NCBI GenBank assembly: GCA_947168045.1
Contig: CAMVKN010000013.1
Span: forward strand, 1 to 64,000
Length of the DNA stretch: 64,000 bases
Source of the DNA: an uncultured Prevotellaceae bacterium
GTDB lineage: Bacteria; Bacteroidota; Bacteroidia; Bacteroidales; Bacteroidaceae
Direction of reading: 5' to 3'
Each line of letters starts with the position of its first letter. Positions within the stretch are counted from its first letter, which is position 1. The translations under genes were made by a program, and so were the position numbers. Positions 60,130 through 64,000 of this stretch are shown here, piece after piece. The notes under the pieces are model-generated. The model saw nothing but the letters and a program-made list of their open reading frames with translations, did not search any database and was not told the DNA's origin.

Positions 60130-61017
60130 ATGAAGACAACAAGACAATCCCTATTGAATAGGTGTGTGGCGCTACTCATCGCTTTCCACCTGTCACTCTG
60201 CATTTCCTTTGCGCAGGAGCGGTGCCACTATGAGAAAGTAGACAGCACCACAGTGGAACGGTTGTTAGCCGACCCCGCCGCAAAGCAGGGTGGGGTGGGG
60301 CAGACCATGCTCTATTATGCACGGCAGTTCCTCGGTCGCCCCTATGTGGCCCATACGCTGGAGTTATTTCCCGACGATGAACGCCTTGTATTGAACACAC
60401 GAGAGCTAGACTGCACCACCTATGTCGACGTGGTGGTGGCGCTGACGCTATGTAGCCGTCGGGGTGAGACCACTTTCCGGCAGTTCGTGCATCAGTTGCA
60501 TCAGCAGCGCTATTGGGATGGCAAGTGTGATGGCTACCCCTCGCGCATACATTATTTTACTGACTGGATTCGCGACAATACACGGCTGGGCTTTGCCCGT
60601 GAGATACAGCTTGACCAGGCACCCTTCACTGCCGTGCAGAAGGTCAGCGTTAGCTATATGACCACTCATCCCAATGCTTACGTGTCGCTGAAACGACATC
60701 CTGAGTACCTGTCTGTGATAGCAGCACAGGAAAAAGATCTAACGGGTCATAGGTATCGCTACATACCAACGGCTCAGCTGGGTGACAGTCCAGCACTTCG
60801 CGCTGCCGTACATGATGGCGACATCATTGCCATCACCAGCCTGACACCAGGCCTTGACATCGCTCACCTGGGCATTGCCGTGTGGCACGACGACGGCCTG
60901 CACATGATTGATGCCTCCAGCCGTCATAAGAAAGTGGTAGAGGAGAGCGTCACCATGCAGCAGTATCTTTCCAACAGAAAAAATGCCGACGGAATAAGAG
61001 TGGTGCGCCTGCAATAG
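60130..61017 (+). CDS. DUF1460 (NlpC/P60-like amidase) exported protein
   Basis: This 295-residue protein has a signal peptide (about residues 1-29, ending near CISFAQE). It has the DUF1460 fold: QFLGRPYVAHTLE, NTRELDCTTYVDVVVAL with the probable catalytic Cys, and DIAHLGIAVWHDDGLHMIDASS with the catalytic His. Relatives are N-acetylmuramoyl-L-alanine amidase-like peptidoglycan enzymes, so a wall-remodelling or muropeptide-cleaving role in the periplasm is likely. It is probably cotranscribed with the DUF4421 gene. Confidence 0.88.
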   Translation: MKTTRQSLLNRCVALLIAFHLSLCISFAQERCHYEKVDSTTVERLLADPAAKQGGVGQTMLYYARQFLGRPYVAHTLELFPDDERLVLNTRELDCTTYVDVVVALTLCSRRGETTFRQFVHQLHQQRYWDGKCDGYPSRIHYFTDWIRDNTRLGFAREIQLDQAPFTAVQKVSVSYMTTHPNAYVSLKRHPEYLSVIAAQEKDLTGHRYRYIPTAQLGDSPALRAAVHDGDIIAITSLTPGLDIAHLGIAVWHDDGLHMIDASSRHKKVVEESVTMQQYLSNRKNADGIRVVRLQ

Positions 61018-61068
61018 TCATAAAAAATACGAATTGTAGGCATTGAGTGGAATTTTTTTCTCATTTTC

Positions 61069-61100
61069 TTTGGTAGTGTGCGGAAAATCGCGTATCTTTG
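61069..61100 (+). promoter_or_regulatory. Predicted promoter of ppdK
   Basis: TTTG (61069-61072), 20 bases, then TATCTTTG (61093-61100). The ATG is 58 bases downstream. Good match in sequence and spacing. Confidence 0.75.
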
Positions 61101-61158
61101 CACAATTCAAAATAAAAAATAATCATTTGATTGTTAATCGTAAAATATTTAAAAACTA

Positions 61159-63879
61159 ATGAGTCAAAAGAGAGTTTACCTCTTCGGCAACGGTAAAGCC
61201 GAAGGTAATGCGAAAATGCGTGAGGAACTCGGCGGCAAGGGTGCAAACCTGGCCGAGATGAATCTCCTCGGAGTGCCCGTTCCCCCGGGCTTTACCATCA
61301 CTACTGATTGCTGCAATGAGTACTATCAGGTGGGCCAGCAGAAAATCATGGAGCTGCTCAACGACGACGTGACGGCTGCTGTGAAGCATATTGAGGTGCT
61401 GATGAACTCGAAGTTCGGCGACAAGGAGAATCCCCTGCTCGTCTCTGTCCGCTCGGGTGCTCGTGCCTCCATGCCTGGCATGATGGACACCATCCTCAAT
61501 CTCGGCTTGAACGACGAGGTGGCTGAGGGTATGGTGAAAAAGACCAATAATCCTCACTTCGTCTACGATTCCTATCGCCGTTTCGTGCAGATGTATGGCG
61601 ATGTGGTGCTGGAGATGAAGCCCGTGAACAAAACCGATATTGACCCCTTTGAGGAGATTATCGAGAAGGTGAAGGCTGAGCGTGGCGTGAAGCTGGACAA
61701 GGACCTGAACGTAGAAGAGCTGAAGAAGTTGGTTCAGCTGTTCAAGGCCGCCATCAAGGAGCGCACTGGTAAGGACTTCCCTGACGATCCCATCGAGCAG
61801 CTCTGGGGCGCCATCTGCGCTGTGTTCCGCAGCTGGATGAATGAGCGCGCCATCCTCTACCGTAAGATGGAAGGCATTCCTGACGAGTGGGGCACGGCTG
61901 TAAGCGTGATGGCTATGGTATTCGGCAACATGGGCGACACTTCTGCTACGGGTGTTTGCTTCAGCCGTGATGCCGCTAATGGTGAACCCCTCTTCAATGG
62001 TGAGTACCTCGTCAATGCACAGGGTGAGGATGTGGTGGCCGGTATTCGTACTCCGCAGCAGATCACCAAAATTGGCTCACAGCGCTGGGCCGAGCGTGCT
62101 GGCATCAGCGAGGAAGAGCGTGTGGCTAAGTATCCCTCTATGGAGGAGGCTATGCCTGAGACCTACGCTCAGCTGAATCAGATTCAGAAGAACCTGGAGA
62201 ACCACTACCGCGACATGCAGGACATGGAGTTCACCGTCCAGGAGGGCAAGCTCTGGTTCCTTCAGACTCGTAACGGCAAGCGCACCGGTGCTGCCATGGT
62301 GAAGATTGCCATCGACCTGCTCCACGAGGGTAAGATTGACGAGAAGACCGCCATCATGCGCTGCGAGCCCCAGAAGCTCGACGAGCTGTTGCACCCCGTC
62401 TTTGACAAGAAGGCGCTCACCCAGGCTAAGGTTATCGCCCAGGGACTGCCCGCAAGCCCCGGTGCTGCCTGCGGTCAGATTGTGTTCCATGCCGACGATG
62501 CCCAGGAGTGGCACAAGGACGGACACAAGGTGGTGCTCGTGCGTATTGAGACCTCGCCTGAGGACCTGGCTGGTATGTCGGCTGCTGAGGGTATCCTCAC
62601 CGCTCGTGGCGGTATGACCAGCCACGCTGCCGTGGTGGCTCGTGGTATGGGTAAATGCTGCGTTTCGGGTGTTGGCTCGCTGAACGTCAGTTATAAGGAT
62701 AAGACTGTCGAGATTGATGGCGTCACCTATAAGGAGGGCGACTATATCTCACTGAACGGTACCACTGGACAGGTGTATGCCGGCGAGGTGCCCACGAAGG
62801 CTGCTGAGCTCAGCGGTGACTTCAAGGAGCTGATGGATCTCTGCGACAAGTACACCAAACTGCAAGTGCGCACCAATGCTGATACGCCTCACGACGCACA
62901 GGTTGCCCGCAACTTCGGTGCCAAGGGTATCGGTCTGACACGTACCGAGCACATGTTCTTCGAGGACAAGAAGATCGTGGCCATGCGCGAGATGATCCTC
63001 AGCGACAGCCTCGCTGGACGCGAGAAGGCGCTGGAGAAGCTGCTGCCCTATCAGAAGGCCGACTTCAAGGGTATCCTCGAGGCCATGGACGGACTGCCCG
63101 TCAACATCCGCCTGCTTGATCCGCCCCTCCACGAGTTCGTGCCCCACGACCTGGCTGGTCAGGAGACCATGGCCAAGGAGATGGGCGTGAGCCTGGAGAC
63201 CATCCAGCGCCGCGTGGCCTCCCTGGCCGAGAACAACCCGATGCTGGGTCACCGTGGTTGCCGTCTGGGCATCACCTTCCCCGAAATCACCGCCATGCAG
63301 ACGCGTGCCATTCTCGGTGCTGCCTGCGAGCTGAAGAAAGAAGGCAAGAACCCCATGCCCGAGATTATGGTGCCGCTCATCGGCACGCTCTACGAGCTGA
63401 AGCAGCAGAAGGAGGTCATACAGAGCACTGCCAAGGAAGTCTTCGCAGCAGAAGGCGTGGAGGTGGAGTTCGAGATCGGAACGATGATTGAGATTCCGCG
63501 TGCCGCTCTGACCGCTGACCGCATCGCCACCGAGGCACAGTACTTCTCATTCGGTACCAACGACCTGACGCAGATGACCTTCGGCTACAGCCGCGACGAC
63601 ATCGCCAGCTTCCTGCCCGTCTATCTCGACAAGAAGATTCTGAAGGTCGATCCCTTCCAGGTGCTCGACCAGAAGGGTGTGGGCAAGCTCATCAAGTACG
63701 CCGTGAAGAGCGGCCGCGAGGTGCGTCCTGACCTCCGCTGCGGCATCTGCGGCGAGCACGGTGGCGAGCCTAGCAGCGTGAAGTTCTGCGCCAAGATCGG
63801 CATGAACTACGCCAGCTGCTCACCCTTCCGCGTACCCATCGCCCGCCTCGCCGCCGCGCAGGCAGCAGTCGAAGAGTAA
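61159..63879 (+). CDS. ppdK: Pyruvate, phosphate dikinase
   Basis: This 906-residue enzyme interconverts pyruvate, ATP and phosphate with PEP, AMP and diphosphate; in anaerobes it often works toward pyruvate and saves ATP. The order is an ATP-grasp N-terminal domain (ELGGKGANLAEMNLLGVPVPPGFTI, SVRSGARASMPGMMDT), then the swivelling domain with the phospho-His motif GGMTSHAAVVARGMG. The C-terminal barrel follows with GLTRTEHMFF, GHRGCRLGITFPEI, FSFGTNDLTQMTFGYSRDD and CGICGEHGG. It is a single-gene unit with its own promoter and terminator. Confidence 0.98.
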   Translation: MSQKRVYLFGNGKAEGNAKMREELGGKGANLAEMNLLGVPVPPGFTITTDCCNEYYQVGQQKIMELLNDDVTAAVKHIEVLMNSKFGDKENPLLVSVRSGARASMPGMMDTILNLGLNDEVAEGMVKKTNNPHFVYDSYRRFVQMYGDVVLEMKPVNKTDIDPFEEIIEKVKAERGVKLDKDLNVEELKKLVQLFKAAIKERTGKDFPDDPIEQLWGAICAVFRSWMNERAILYRKMEGIPDEWGTAVSVMAMVFGNMGDTSATGVCFSRDAANGEPLFNGEYLVNAQGEDVVAGIRTPQQITKIGSQRWAERAGISEEERVAKYPSMEEAMPETYAQLNQIQKNLENHYRDMQDMEFTVQEGKLWFLQTRNGKRTGAAMVKIAIDLLHEGKIDEKTAIMRCEPQKLDELLHPVFDKKALTQAKVIAQGLPASPGAACGQIVFHADDAQEWHKDGHKVVLVRIETSPEDLAGMSAAEGILTARGGMTSHAAVVARGMGKCCVSGVGSLNVSYKDKTVEIDGVTYKEGDYISLNGTTGQVYAGEVPTKAAELSGDFKELMDLCDKYTKLQVRTNADTPHDAQVARNFGAKGIGLTRTEHMFFEDKKIVAMREMILSDSLAGREKALEKLLPYQKADFKGILEAMDGLPVNIRLLDPPLHEFVPHDLAGQETMAKEMGVSLETIQRRVASLAENNPMLGHRGCRLGITFPEITAMQTRAILGAACELKKEGKNPMPEIMVPLIGTLYELKQQKEVIQSTAKEVFAAEGVEVEFEIGTMIEIPRAALTADRIATEAQYFSFGTNDLTQMTFGYSRDDIASFLPVYLDKKILKVDPFQVLDQKGVGKLIKYAVKSGREVRPDLRCGICGEHGGEPSSVKFCAKIGMNYASCSPFRVPIARLAAAQAAVEE

Positions 63880-63903
63880 TTATCACACTGATATAAATTT
63901 AAG

Positions 63904-63933
63904 GGACCTGTCCGTTTGGGCAGGTCCTTTTTT
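63904..63933 (+). terminator. Intrinsic terminator of ppdK
   Basis: GGACCTG (63904-63910) pairs with CAGGTCC (63921-63927), leaving a 10-base loop, followed directly by six T residues. It lies 25 bases after the ppdK stop. Nothing further is recognisable in 63934-64000. Confidence 0.93.
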
Positions 63934-64000
63934 GCACTCTAGAGATAAAGATGTCTAACCTATCTCCCCTTCCTATACATACTTGGATTAATACCCTTCA

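Overview
The window looks like chromosomal DNA from a member of the Bacteroidota, most probably Prevotellaceae (Prevotella/Segatella type). The evidence is the promoter form TTTG-N19/20-TAnnTTTG (seen at about ten places), weak Shine-Dalgarno sequences, and a gene content of GH97, GH28 and GH2 enzymes, a DUF4421 protein, porin O/P, Bacteroidales-type sensor proteins and an AAA ATPase of the DUF4143 type. No rRNA, tRNA, CRISPR array, transposase or prophage was seen. Genes are tightly packed in short operons on both strands.

Layout. 1-5661 (+): FHA protein, PP2C phosphatase, a MetA-type homoserine acyltransferase, a U32-family protein with a large in-frame repeat insertion, and a zinc-ribbon membrane lipoprotein. 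5689-6551 (-): three small envelope/stress proteins. 6798-10572 (+): SPOR lipoprotein, ruvX, def, TPR protein. 11558-18089 (-): DUF3298 lipoprotein, pgk, NlpC/P60-like hydrolase, flippase-like membrane protein, pdxA, rlmN, small exported protein. 18380-26937: carbohydrate block (GH97, rRNA methyltransferase, SGNH acetylesterase on +; GH2 and GH28 on -), resembling part of a pectin-degrading set without SusC/SusD. 27128-27727 (-): ECF sigma factor. 27928-31386 (+): a C1 peptidase fused to an outer-membrane porin, then asparaginase I. 31391-39549 (-): a degenerate WecB-like protein, a galactose operon (galM, MFS transporter, galK), folC, dnaJ, grpE. 39755-46173 (+): kdgK and eda, a very large two-module sensor and its response regulator, a membrane protein. 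46187-47997 (-): MgtC family, MBL hydrolase, rsmG. 48762-63879 (+): HAD phosphatase, panB, acyl-ACP thioesterase, UvrA paralogue, cdd, sodium/solute symporter, AAA ATPase, oxidoreductase, AlkZ-related protein, DUF4421 protein, DUF1460 hydrolase, ppdK.

Physiology. The organism appears to be an anaerobic sugar user. GH28/GH2/GH97/esterase release pectin-type sugars, kdgK-eda processes 2-keto-3-deoxygluconate from uronates, galM/MFS/galK handle galactose, and pgk and ppdK serve glycolysis.

The most unusual content is repetitive DNA. First, there is a family of composite elements at 3980-4430, 10590-11556, 22713-23022 and 48246-48565, with a related one at 8391-8640. Each has long inverted arms, and in the first four the centre contains short tandem repeats (21 or 42 bp period) and/or shared motifs. 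One sits in frame inside a gene, and the arm of another runs into a signal-peptide region. Second, intergenic spacers repeatedly hold 7-bp tandem repeats, most of which begin at the stop codon of the upstream gene. These repeats, the peptidase-porin fusion and the WecB-like pseudoenzyme are the items most worth following up.
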